From Telopea speciosissima (taxonomy: Eukaryota; Streptophyta; Magnoliopsida; Proteales; Proteaceae): a stretch of 64,000 bases of DNA. A program made the position numbers and the translations under genes. The notes below the pieces were generated by a model that was not told the DNA's origin, made no database searches, and saw nothing but the letters and a program-made list of their open reading frames with translations. Shown one piece after another: positions 50,705 to 64,000 of the stretch. The DNA is taken from contig NC_057917.1 in the NCBI RefSeq assembly GCF_018873765.1, forward strand, positions 55,734,464 through 55,798,463, given 5' to 3'. Numbering within the stretch: position 1 is the stretch's first letter; every line of letters begins with the position of its first letter.

Positions 50705-52716
50705 ACATGTCTCCTAGTTCGTCCATGATTAATGAATTTTTCAACTCGACATCTCGGATTCCGCTTCACAAAGCTTGAAACTTCACCATTGGATCCAGGT
50801 TTTGCACCTGCAGGGCTTCTTTATTAAATCTTGTAAGAAAACTTCAAATGGATTCTTTTGACTGCAGCTTTATAGCCAAAAGATTGGCGATTGTCTTCTT
50901 GTGTACCCTGTTGCTGATGAATTGAGCCAAGAAGGCCCGGCCCAGGGCTGTGAAATTAGAGAGAGATCATGGAGGGAGACAAGAAAATCATTGGCGTGCT
51001 GCCCCCTTCAGAGTAGCGGGGAAGGCTCTGCACATTATAGCGTCTGAGGCACCTTGAAAGAACAGGAGGGACTTAAAAGTTTCTAGGTGATCCTCTAGGT
51101 CCGTGGTGCCTGCGTATTATTCTATAGTTGGCATCTTGAACCCTTTTGGGAGGGGTTCGAACCGTACCTCATTTATAAATGCCAGATCTATAGTAAAATG
51201 AAAGTTGTGGATTGAGGCTTGGTTCTTTCCTTTTATGACTTCTTGTAGCTGATCTTGGAGTTCCAAGACCTTGTCGTTCAGAGCTTGTTCAAACTTTATC
51301 ATATGTGAATCTTGATTCTTGGCGGTTCCTGGGACCTCCTTGTTCCTTCGTCGAGTATTATTTGCATTGCTGTGGTTCTCACTGTGCTCTGGTGAACGAG
51401 ATCTTTCTCTATTCAATAATGGAGGTGGGGGTACAGGAATCCCCTGTAGAAGACCGCTTTGCATTTCCAACATTTGCTCAATCTTATCGTCCCAGCGAGT
51501 CTGCATCGCGTTGAACTGCTCCACCATCACGTAACGTGGTGGATCTCCTGGGAGTCTTGGCTGAGATTCTGCCAAATGTGACGGCTCCGGATCTCCTGGG
51601 ATGTGATCTTGACCTTCTTGTTGGGAAATTGCCAATTGGGCTCCTCCCAGACCAGCGATAGGAGGTAGTGGGGGAGGGATAGCGGTAGGAGCAGCAGCAG
51701 CGGTGGATCAGGTGATCCTTGTCTGATTTCTTGTGTTGGTCATGGTAGAATCTTCGCAGGTTTTTATTCCCATTCCCACAGACGGCGCCAAATGTTGTAC
51801 AAGAATTTCTATCAGAGAGAATCCTTGCTACAAACATAATTCTTAAGCAGATAAAGAAAATTGAAAGAGGTGGAGAATGATAGAGAAAAAACAAAGGAAC
51901 GGCATTGAAGTAATATCTTCTCTTTATTGAATGTAGAATACAATCTGATCCCTTTACATGAGGGACTGGCCTTGTATTTATATAGATGGTGGGGAAGGCT
52001 CTGCACATTATAGAGTCTGAGGCGCCTTGAAAGAACAGGAGGGACTTAAAAGTTTCCAGGTGATCCTCTGGGTCCGTGGTGCCTGCGTATTGTTCTATAG
52101 TTGGCATCTTGAACCCTTTTGGGAGGGGTTCGAACCGTACCTCATCTGTAAATGCCAGATCTGTAGTAAAATGAAAGTTGTGGATTGAGGCTTGGTTCTT
52201 TCCTTTTATGACTTCTTGTAGCTGATCTTGGAGTTCCAAGACCTTGTCGTTCAGAGCTTGTTCAAACTTTGTCATATGTGAATCTTGATTCTTGGCGGTT
52301 CCTGGGACCTCCTTATTCCTTCGTCGAGTATTATTTGCATTGCTGTGGTTCTCACTGTGCTCTAGTGAACGAGATCTTTCTCTATTAAATAATGGAGGTG
52401 AGGGTACAGGAATCCCCTGTAGAAGACCGCTTTGTATTTCCAACATTTGCTCGATCTTATCGTCCCAGCGAGTCTGCATCGCGTTGAACTGCTCCACCGT
52501 CACGTAACGCGATGGACCTCCTGGGAGTCTTGGCTGAGATTCTGCCAAATGCGACGGCTCCGAATCTCCTGGGATGTGATCTTGACCTTCTTGTTGGGAA
52601 ATTTCCAATTGGGCTCCTCCCAGACCAGCGACAGGAGGTAGTGGGGGAGGGATAGCGGTAGGAGCAGCGACAGCGGTGGATCAGGTGATCCTTGCCTGAT
52701 TTCTTGTGTTGGTCAT
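50705..52716 (-). pseudogene. element A Gag, partly duplicated and broken
   Basis: Gag begins at an ATG at 52716 (MTNTRNQARIT then TGA at codon 12), continues in frame as EISQQEGQDHIPGD...EQFNAMQTRWDDKIEQMLEI and reaches the Gag core ([26 protein letters not shown]). Because of a 973-bp tandem duplication the first copy runs into duplicated LTR sequence, and the second copy (51743 downward) repeats the same start and the same TGA. The second copy also has a TAA in place of Gln in MPTIEQYAG. Below 51018 core remnants continue with more stops (for example TGA in place of Trp near 50965). Confidence 0.8.
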
Positions 52717-52963
52717 GGTGGAATCTTCGCAGGTTTTTATTCCCATTCCCACAGACGGCGCCAAATGTTGTACAAGAATTTCTATCGGAGAGAATCCTTG
52801 CTACAAACATAATTCTTAAGCAGATAAAGAAAATTGAAAGAGGTGGAGAATGATAGAGAAAAAACAAAGGAATGGCATTGAAGTAATATCTTCTCTTTAT
52901 TGAATGTAGAATACAATCTGATCCCTTTACATGAGGGACTGGCCTTGTATTTATATAGATGGT
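51018..52963. repeat. 973-bp tandem duplication of gag 5' end, PBS and partial LTR
   Basis: GGGGAAGGCTCTGCACATTA begins at 51018 and 51991, and the break recurs at GGTGGGGATC (52964), so the two units are each exactly 973 bp. Each has the gag start, PBS and the first roughly 200 bp of the LTR. Breakpoints share GGGG. Differences are few and mostly transitions. Confidence 0.93.
52748..52763 (-). promoter_or_regulatory. primer binding site of element A
   Basis: On the minus strand TGGCGCCGTCTGTGGG follows the 5' LTR after two T residues. The first ten bases fit the 3' end of tRNA-Asp as in many plant gypsy elements. A duplicate lies about 973 bp lower (near 51775-51790). Confidence 0.8.
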
Positions 52964-53233
52964 GGGGATCCACAATAGCCCATTCTTCGTTAGCAGTGGT
53001 CTTCCTTCGCAGCACGGTTTTTTAGTACTTCCATTCTTGATGTGGTCCCCCCTTTAATTCCAGGATTCCTGGTCCACGTGGGAGTTTCCATGAACGGGTC
53101 TCTAACGGCCATGATGGGAGTTAGTTTTATAACTGTGGGGCACGTGGAATTTTCCAAGCGTGCTTTCCAAGTCTTATTTCTTTATGAGCCCACGTGTATG
53201 GTCATGATTTGAAGTAGAAATTATGGTGTAACA
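52766..53233 (-). repeat. 5' LTR of element A
   Basis: 468 bp, same length as the 3' LTR at 21030-21497, with about 21 mismatches by eye. Minus-strand TATA box at 52948-52957. Followed by target duplication CCTAT at 53234-53238. Confidence 0.95.
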
Positions 53234-53238
53234 CCTAT

Positions 53239-53887
53239 CAACATTTGTTTTGATAGACGTGATTAAAGTTAATTAATATTAGTTGTAGAGATCCAAAAGA
53301 ATTATTGGCTCAATAATATGCGAACAGATACGTACGACAACAATGTGTTGTTAAGTCTGATATGGGAACGGATACGTATGACAACAACTTCTCTTAAATT
53401 GTCCTTTTGCAAGCCCATATGTTTATTACCACCATATAGCATAAGAGCGTAATAGGATATTTTCCTTATGAGGCAGTTTTACTTCACTCACGGTCCCTAA
53501 ACTAAGGGGTTCAGATGTTGTGAGAGGGTAGCAAGAACAATCAAAGGGTATTATCAACTTTGGGCTTTTCTCATCCGGATCGGATTGGATTAGAATGGAT
53601 CAGCTTCTCATGCATTCAAGGTTTTTTCTCGTACACAATCGACCTGAGATGGATCGGGATCCGCCCGACTGATCCGATTTTTAAAACCTTACTTCAATTC
53701 CACAAAGATTCAACATTGGGCACCATTTGAAAAAATTATGGAACAAAGCACTATTGTCTATACAATTCCCATTCTCCTTTCGAGAAGAAATCGAGATTAA
53801 ACAAAGGGGAGAAGAGGGTTTCACATGACACTAGAATGCATTTTTATGAGATGTGAGAGGTGTTCGACTCTCCTCCAGCCGTAGCAT
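53239..53887. other. host flank of the composite insertion
   Basis: Non-coding. Two short direct copies of GAACAGATACGTACGACAAC / GAACGGATACGTATGACAAC lie near 53320 and 53366. A stretch rich in GGATCGGAT-type strings lies near 53576-53680. No gene. Confidence 0.4.
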
Positions 53888-53997
53888 GAGCTGGAGGATC
53901 TAGCCCGGCAAAAACATGGGTGTTTGGGTCATATCACAGCTGGCCCCCTATGAAATGAACAAAACCCCCTGTTTTACTGGGCTAGATCCTCCAGCTC
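53888..53997. mobile_element. foldback MITE, 110 bp
   Basis: The left arm GAGCTGGAGGATCTAGCCCG then GCAAAA is mirrored by GTTTTACTGGGCTAGATCC then TCCAGCTC. Arms of about 26 bp enclose a 55-bp spacer. No clear target duplication. Confidence 0.65.
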
Positions 53998-54328
53998 CCA
54001 CCATGACTGAAGAAGAACCAAGTCTATGTGAGAGGATGTGTATAAGAATCTCCACAAATGGCGTTGCATTCTTTTTTTCTAAGAAAAACTTCCGTAAAAT
54101 TTGGCTAAGGGAACAAATTTATTACATTAAAAAACAAAAAACAAAAAATACACTACCTTTAAGCACAAATCAAAGAATCACAGTTGAAGGCCACTATCAT
54201 TAATTTTTCCTATGGCGAACTCAAATTTACAAGAAAAATAAAAATGGACAAAACAAGCATTGATCCTACTCTCATAGACTTATATAATACACGGAGAGAA
54301 GTAGCAAAATCTACACAAAAAGTTAGGG

Positions 54329-59001
<4,673 letters not shown>

Positions 59002-59406
59002 AATCGTTGTCGGTTGAGTATTGAGTTAAGATCGATGAATTGATGAGAATAATTGAAGATCCACATGTATCTGGATGAGTTTAATAAGATCTTTCTGTTG
59101 ACGAATGGATTGACCGACAGAAGAAGCTTGGTTCATCTTAGGTTCCCTGATAACGCAAGGGCATGGTGAAGGTTCTCTGTTTCTCTCTCTCTCCCCCTAT
59201 GTCTCTGTGTGTTGCGTACACCTCTCTCTCGTTTCTGTGGTAACTATCATGGTTTACAAAAAAAAAAATTGGTATCTATCAGGGTGAGCAAGAGAGACAG
59301 AGAGAGAGAGCGCGTTGACCACTTGGCCCGGGAGGAAACAACGCGTTGGGTCATGGCTGACTGGAACGATAGGCAGGGGAAGCTACATATGATTGGACCA
59401 TTGGGG
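59002..59406. other. upstream region of the CRK43-like gene
   Basis: 5' UTR and promoter of the kinase gene. Contains CT-rich tracts near 59180-59235 and a (GA)n tract near 59293-59312. No convincing TATA box. Confidence 0.35.
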
Positions 59407-59697
59407 CCTTGGAGGGGTTGAACCTAAGAAGCCCCCCCCCCCCCCCCTTCTGTATAGAAACCTAAAAGGTGAGTTGACATGATCAACCAACCCACCTTGA
59501 ATTATTAATTTCAAAACTTGATCAAGGAGAAAAATCACTTAATTTAGCCTTGGAGGGGTTGAACCTAAGAAGCCCTTTTTCTCCCCCCCCCCCCTCCTTC
59601 TGTATAGAAACCTAAAAGGTGAGTTGACATGATCAACTAACCCACCTTGAATTATTAATTTCAAAACTTGATCAAGGAGAAAAATCACTTAATTTAG
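59407..59697. repeat. tandem duplication of 141/150 bp with poly-C tracts
   Basis: CCTTGGAGGGGTTGAACCTA starts at 59407 and again at 59548. The two units are nearly identical except for the C-rich tract (about 16 C in unit 1; T/C-rich with about 13 C in unit 2). A third boundary (AATTTAGCCT) closes the pair at about 59697. Confidence 0.9.
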
Positions 59698-60339
59698 CCT
59701 AGGGTCAAAAAGACACATGAAAGAAGCGTATATACCACTTTTTTCCTTCCCCTTGCTTTCAATTAGAATGAATAGGAAATTAACAACCTTTTACTTTAGG
59801 ATTAAGATTGAAAATTTTAGATCAAAGGAAAAATATTTGAGACTCAAACAAGGTTTTAGTTCCCAGTATCGGTCGCCATCGATATCAAAGCCCTACCGGT
59901 GGTGAATCAGAGCTGGTTGGTAGCCTTCGTATCTCGAAGATGCCTAGATTGCTAAGCTGTAGGAGGTTAGAAGCAGGAGGAGCGGGAGGGGGGGGGGGAG
60001 CTATTGTAGAAGCAGCATTCTAACAAGAGGAGAAGGGCAACTAAGTGCACTAGTCCCGTAATAGTAATGGATTGTATCTATATGGATCAGACGTATTGGG
60101 TGATTCTAGTATTAATAACTCCTTGAAAAGGAAACAAACCTATTTTTTTACCTTATCATCTGATATGTGTTGATACTGTATCGATATGGATCACAACCGA
60201 TATCGATACATATACGGCCGATATGATATCAATACCTAAATCCATGGACTTAGACGTATTTGGGTTTATTTAAGAATTAGAAAAGGGTTCTCTGAGCTGA
60301 TAGGCTGGTGGAGCCAATAAATATAGAGTGTGGGACGCA
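59698..60339. other. non-coding stretch with a poly-G tract
   Basis: A G-rich run lies near 59976-59998. Palindromic strings such as CCGATATCGATAC lie near 60199-60210. No gene was recognised. Confidence 0.4.
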
Positions 60340-60494
60340 GGATCCTCTGTAGTACCGGCGGATCCTCTGTAGTACCGGCGGGACGGCGGTGCACATCCGA
60401 CGGCACAACAAAGGCTAGGTGGCACACATGGCACACATGGCCTCTGTTGTGCCGCCAGATGTGCACCGCCACCCCACCGGTACTGCAGAGGATT
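60340..60494. mobile_element. foldback MITE, 155 bp, with duplicated left end
   Basis: GGATCCTCTGTAGTACCGGC occurs twice head to tail at 60340 and 60360. The arm continues GGCGGTGCACATCCGACGGC and ACAACAAAGGC. The right arm mirrors it: GCCTCTGTTGTGCCGCCAGA, TGTGCACCGCC and CCGGTACTGCAGAGGATTT. The arms are about 60 bp. Confidence 0.75.
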
Positions 60495-60839
60495 TTAATA
60501 TGTTTATTAATAGGGGCAAAGAGAAGAGTGTCAACATGAAAGAGATAGAGATAGAGAGCATTGGCATAGCCCACACCGCTTGCCCTGAGAGACTTCTCCT
60601 TATCAATTAAATAATTTATGATTTTCTTTCATTAATGAAATCTTATTTGTCTTCTTAAGTTGGAAAACCAAGTTTTTTTACTCGACTCGCCTTTTAGAAA
60701 ACCTGATGACTCGGCCTGGTCAAACCTGATCACCGAGTCATTTTTTTTAATACAATAAATAGTTGTCCCACCCACAAACTCAAAGCAAATACATAAAAAT
60801 AAAAAAAATAAATAAAAAAATAAAAAACTGTACCGTGAG

Positions 60840-61080
60840 AGAGAGAGAGAGATGGCTTATATATTTAATTTTGGTAAGAGAAATGGCTTATTTTTTGCTT
60901 ATTTATTTAATTTTGGTAAGAGAAATGCTTATTTTCGGCTTATTTATTTAATTTTGGTAAGAGAAATGGCTTATTTTTCATTCATTGATATTTACGGTAT
61001 TAGAGAGACGACTTATTTATTTATTTATTTTTGGTAAAAGAAATGATTTATTTTCATTCATTGACATTTATGGTATTATA
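60840..61080. repeat. short imperfect tandem repeats (TTTAATTTTGGTAAGAGAAATG)
   Basis: TTTAATTTTGGTAAGAGAA recurs near 60865, 60908 and 60951, with degenerate copies later, giving a spacing of about 43 bp. Confidence 0.7.
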
Positions 61081-61096
61081 GATGCTACATGGAAAG

Positions 61097-61097
<1 letters not shown>

Positions 61098-61182
<85 letters not shown>

Positions 61183-61190
61183 CAGAGAGA
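61098..61190. repeat. (GT)n followed by (GA)n microsatellite
   Basis: About 21 GT units at 61098-61140 pass directly into a GA run with few interruptions to about 61190. Confidence 0.97.
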
Positions 61191-61235
61191 CGTTTCATTG
61201 TGCTAATGCAATGATGTGCTTATGAACTTTGAAAG

Positions 61236-61904
61236 TAGGGATGTAAATGGATATTCGTAAATCCGTATTCGATCCGCGTTCGTATCCGTTTAGGAGAATC
61301 CGAATCCGTCCGAAACTAATCGGATACGAATATGATAATCCCCCTATCCGACCGATTATTATCCGATTCGTTTAGCAGTCCGACGGTAATAAAATATCTG
61401 ACATATAACTCTGTGTTTGCCTATCCTTTTAAGTTACTTTATTGGATTTTGTTATCTTATTTTTTTTTGGTAGAAGTTATCTTATTTTTATAAATTTATA
61501 AGTTAAGATAACGTGATTCTTTTTCTAGATTTGCTATTGGTTTATGTATATTGTTTTATGCAATGTGATACATGGAATTACATATCTATTGAAAAATCAA
61601 AAGTAAAAAACGTAAGAAAATAAAAGACTAAGAAGAGTAGAAGAAAGGGTAATTATTGAACTCTCAAGTCTCAACCCTAATCCTCATCATAAAAACGATA
61701 AATATGTCAATGGATAGTCGAAAAATCGTATTCGATCCGTATTCATATCTATTTAGGAGAATCTGTATTCAAAAAATCACTATCCGGAAATTATCCGAAT
61801 CCGTCCGAAAACCAATAAGATATTATCCGAATCCATCAGAATATAATCGGATACGAATATGATAATGCTACTATCCGACCGAATTCGATCCGTTTACATC
61901 CCTA
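61236..61904. mobile_element. hAT-type non-autonomous element, 669 bp, with 8-bp TSD
   Basis: Starts TAGGGATGTAAATGGAT and ends ATCCGTTTACATCCCTA, an inverted repeat of about 17 bp. It is flanked by TTTGAAAG at 61228-61235 and 61905-61912, a perfect 8-bp duplication typical of hAT elements. The sub-terminal regions are rich in ATCCGAAT/ATTCGGAT-type strings. There is no transposase. Confidence 0.85.
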
Positions 61905-61912
61905 TTTGAAAG

Positions 61913-64000
61913 ATGCATAGTTGCAATGGCAAGACTGGCCCACCAACAAGAATTATTGTGGCACCAAAAATCAAGGGTCGCTTGGTGCAAGTTGGGCGAC
62001 CGTAATTCCAGATTTTTCCACTTGCCCACCATTAAAAGGAGAGCAAGGAACAAGATTCGTTTTATCAATGTCAACGGACTTACCCTTACTAATGAGTCTG
62101 ATATGGGGAGGGCAATCTCGAATTTCTACAGGAATCTCTACTCCACCCAAAATCCTCAAATTGAAGATTGCTACTTCAATAACATCAGGGGCAGAGTGTC
62201 TGACTCAGATAACAATGTTCTCATTAGCCCAGTTACTAATGACGAGATCTTTTCTACAGTCATATCCATGCCGTCTCACAAATCACCCGGACCGGATGGC
62301 TACTCTGGATCGTTCTTTCATAAATCCTGGCCTATTATTGGAGTTGATATATGTGATTGTGTTAAGAACTTTTTCTCTACTAGCTCTTTCAGTCTGCAGA
62401 TGAATCAAACTTATATTGCTCTCATCCCCAAGGTGGATCATCCATCAAGTATCTCTGAGTTTAGGCCTATTAGTTTGTGCAACTTTGTCTACAAGATTAT
62501 CTCCAGGATTCTAGTCAACAGGCTCAGACCCATCCTCAACAAAATTATCTCTTTCAACCAGAATGGGTTTATAAAAGGGAGGCATATCCAAGATAACGTG
62601 TTGATTTGTCATGAGCTTCTGCATAAGATCAGAAAGGTCAGAAGGCGCAACAAAGGTTTCTTCTCCATCAAGATTGACATGAACAAAGCTTACGACAAAG
62701 TGGAATGGTCTTTCTTGCGTAAAGCCCTGTTAAGATATGGCTTCGACAGCTCCTAGGTGCAACTTGTAATGTTTTGTGTTGAGAACACACAATTGAGTGT
62801 GCTTCTCAATGGCTCTCCTCTCCCCTTTTTTAAACCCTCCAGAGGGCTAAGATAGGGAGACCCCCTATCGTCCTATCTCTTTCTTCCATGTGCTGAAGTC
62901 CTCTCAACTAATCTGGCTCTGGCTAAAGAAGAAAAGCTCATTCATGGACTTGAGATCTCTTGAAGAGGTGAAACCATTACTCATATGGCTTTTGCAGACG
63001 ATTTAATTTTATTTGGTGAAGCTTCTATGGCTGAAGCTCGGGCTCTCAACAAGGTTTTGCAAACCTATTGCAGATTTTCAGGTCAGATCATCAACATTAA
63101 CAAATCTAGAGCGCAATTCAGCCCGAATGTGTCTTCTACAATCAAAAGGCAGCTCAGGGATTTCTTCCAAATCACTCCAACCTCATCTCTTGACACCTAC
63201 CTTTGCATCCCATTCATCAGCGGTAAGATTTCAAAAAATCATTGCTCAAGTTTGATTAACAGAGTTTCTAGCAAGCTTCAGCATTGGAAAGCTCAGTGCC
63301 TTAGCCCTACTGGGAAACAGGGTCTCTTGATTCTATCAGCATAGATTTCTATTGGACCAATGGTAATAACAAAATGATGCCTACAGTTTCTTGGAACTCT
63401 ATCTGCCTTCCCAAAAGATTTGGAGGCCTCAACAACAAATAATCTGTCTACATGAATCAAGCTCTTCTTGCAAAGAAGGGTTGGGAGCTCCTTAATCCAT
63501 CCTCTTCTCTTTGGGGTCTCCTAATGAAAGAAAAATACTTCCCTCGGTCCTCATTTCTCAATGCCACTTGCCCCGTTTCAGCTTCTTGGGGTTGGAAGTC
63601 AATATGCTCATCTCGAGATCTCCTTAAAAAAGGTCTCTTCTTCAGAGTCGGTAATGGTTTGACTATAAACCCATGGGTGGACTTTTGGATCCCTAACTGC
63701 CCCCCGTCTGCTGCCCCCTTCCCCCTTCCCAGATCAGCTCCAACCTCAGTTGCTCACTTCATAGATGCTACATCAAATTCATGGAACAGGGAGATGGTTT
63801 TTCACTGGTGGCCACTAGACATTGCATTGATGATTCTTTCTATAGCAATCCCCATCTTCCCAACACAGGACAAGTTAATTTGGGCGGCTACCTCCAATGG
63901 ATGCTTCATTGTCACGTCGGTTTACAGCATCGCTATTAACGGCTTCAACCATAATGATAATACTATGTTGTTGAAGATCTGGCATTTGCCTACTGCTCCC
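61913..64000 (+). pseudogene. L1-type LINE, 5'-truncated, runs off the window
   Basis: Plus-strand frames encode the end of the region before RT (WCKLGDRNSRFFHLPTIKRR), the RT core (SPGPDGYSGSFFHKSWPIIG, LIPKVDHPSSISEFRPISLC, NQNGFIKGRHIQDNVL, FFSIKIDMNKAYDKVEW) and the catalytic HMAFADDLILFGE. Then come the thumb region and the start of the zinc-binding tail near 63400-64000 (WNSICLPKRFGGLNN, SWGWKSICSSRDLLKKGLFF). The endonuclease part is missing. Stops at 62754, 62851 and 62962 and a few more downstream make it inactive. The 5' break coincides with the hAT insertion and simple repeats. Confidence 0.88.

Larger units (their letters stand above)
21030..53233 (-). mobile_element. element A: Ty3/gypsy (Tat-like) LTR retrotransposon, 32.2 kb with nested element B
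   Basis: Two LTRs of 468 bp in the same orientation (21030-21497 and 52766-53233), perfect 5-bp target duplications (CCTAT), a primer binding site and a polypurine tract define the element. Transcription runs on the minus strand: LTR, gag, protease, RT, two RNase H domains, integrase, then an antisense passenger gene, then LTR. About 21 mismatches between the LTRs were counted by eye, nearly all transitions. Integrase is split by element B (27865-46921), and a 973-bp tandem duplication covers the 5' end of gag. Without B and the duplication it is about 12 kb. Many stop codons make it non-autonomous. Confidence 0.93.

Noticed and set aside
51793..51990. A third LTR of element A indicating another insertion
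   Set aside because: It is only the first 200 bp of the LTR and is explained fully by the 973-bp tandem duplication.

Overview
The window looks like nuclear DNA of a flowering plant, probably a woody eudicot or other dicot with a large genome. I infer this from GT-AG introns, a PLS-class pentatricopeptide gene, a plant HMGA gene, a CRK43-type kinase gene and many nested transposable elements. I cannot name the species. All coordinates and motifs were read by eye.

Three host genes are well supported. They are an intronless PPR-E gene (8307-9962, +), a two-exon HMGA gene with an H1/H5-type domain and four AT-hooks (14543-15205, -), and a six-exon CRK43-like kinase gene (54329-59001, -) whose reading phases close perfectly. 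Weaker host traces are a PIF-like first exon (about 4649-4837), an acidic last exon (335-402) and a small duplicated exon-like segment (7699-8130).

Positions 1-4500 hold a broken Ty1/copia pol (minus strand). It is split by a roughly 2.7 kb Mutator-like element with 9-bp target duplications and long inverted repeats, and its RT is split again by a small foldback element. Positions 4870-8270 are non-coding and include a stretch with mitochondrial-like composition. Positions 9963-14500 carry two MITEs. Positions 15900-19450 are AT-rich, with a possible solo LTR.

Positions 21030-53233 form one composite insertion of about 32.2 kb. Outer element A is a Ty3/gypsy element, Tat-like by its dual RNase H, on the minus strand. 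It has 468-bp LTRs and the target duplication CCTAT. Its integrase is split by inner element B (27865-46921), also Tat-like and minus strand, with LTRs of about 1307 bp and the target duplication ATAAC. Between pol and 3' LTR each element carries an intron-containing gene on the opposite strand with its own TATA box. In A it resembles the 'putative gypsy type transposon' (Transposase_28) family and has four in-frame stops. In B it is a seven-exon plant-mobile-domain gene in which every exon is phase 0 and only one early stop is seen. B also carries a sense DUF7745-like ORF. A GC-rich palindrome family lies upstream of both B's LTR TATA box and its antisense-gene TATA box. This unit, an LTR element plus an antisense passenger gene with a shared promoter module, is the most interesting thing here.

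Positions 53234-61235 hold host DNA, the kinase gene, small foldback elements and simple repeats. From 61236 a hAT-type non-autonomous element is followed by a 5'-truncated, stop-containing L1-type LINE that runs off the window.
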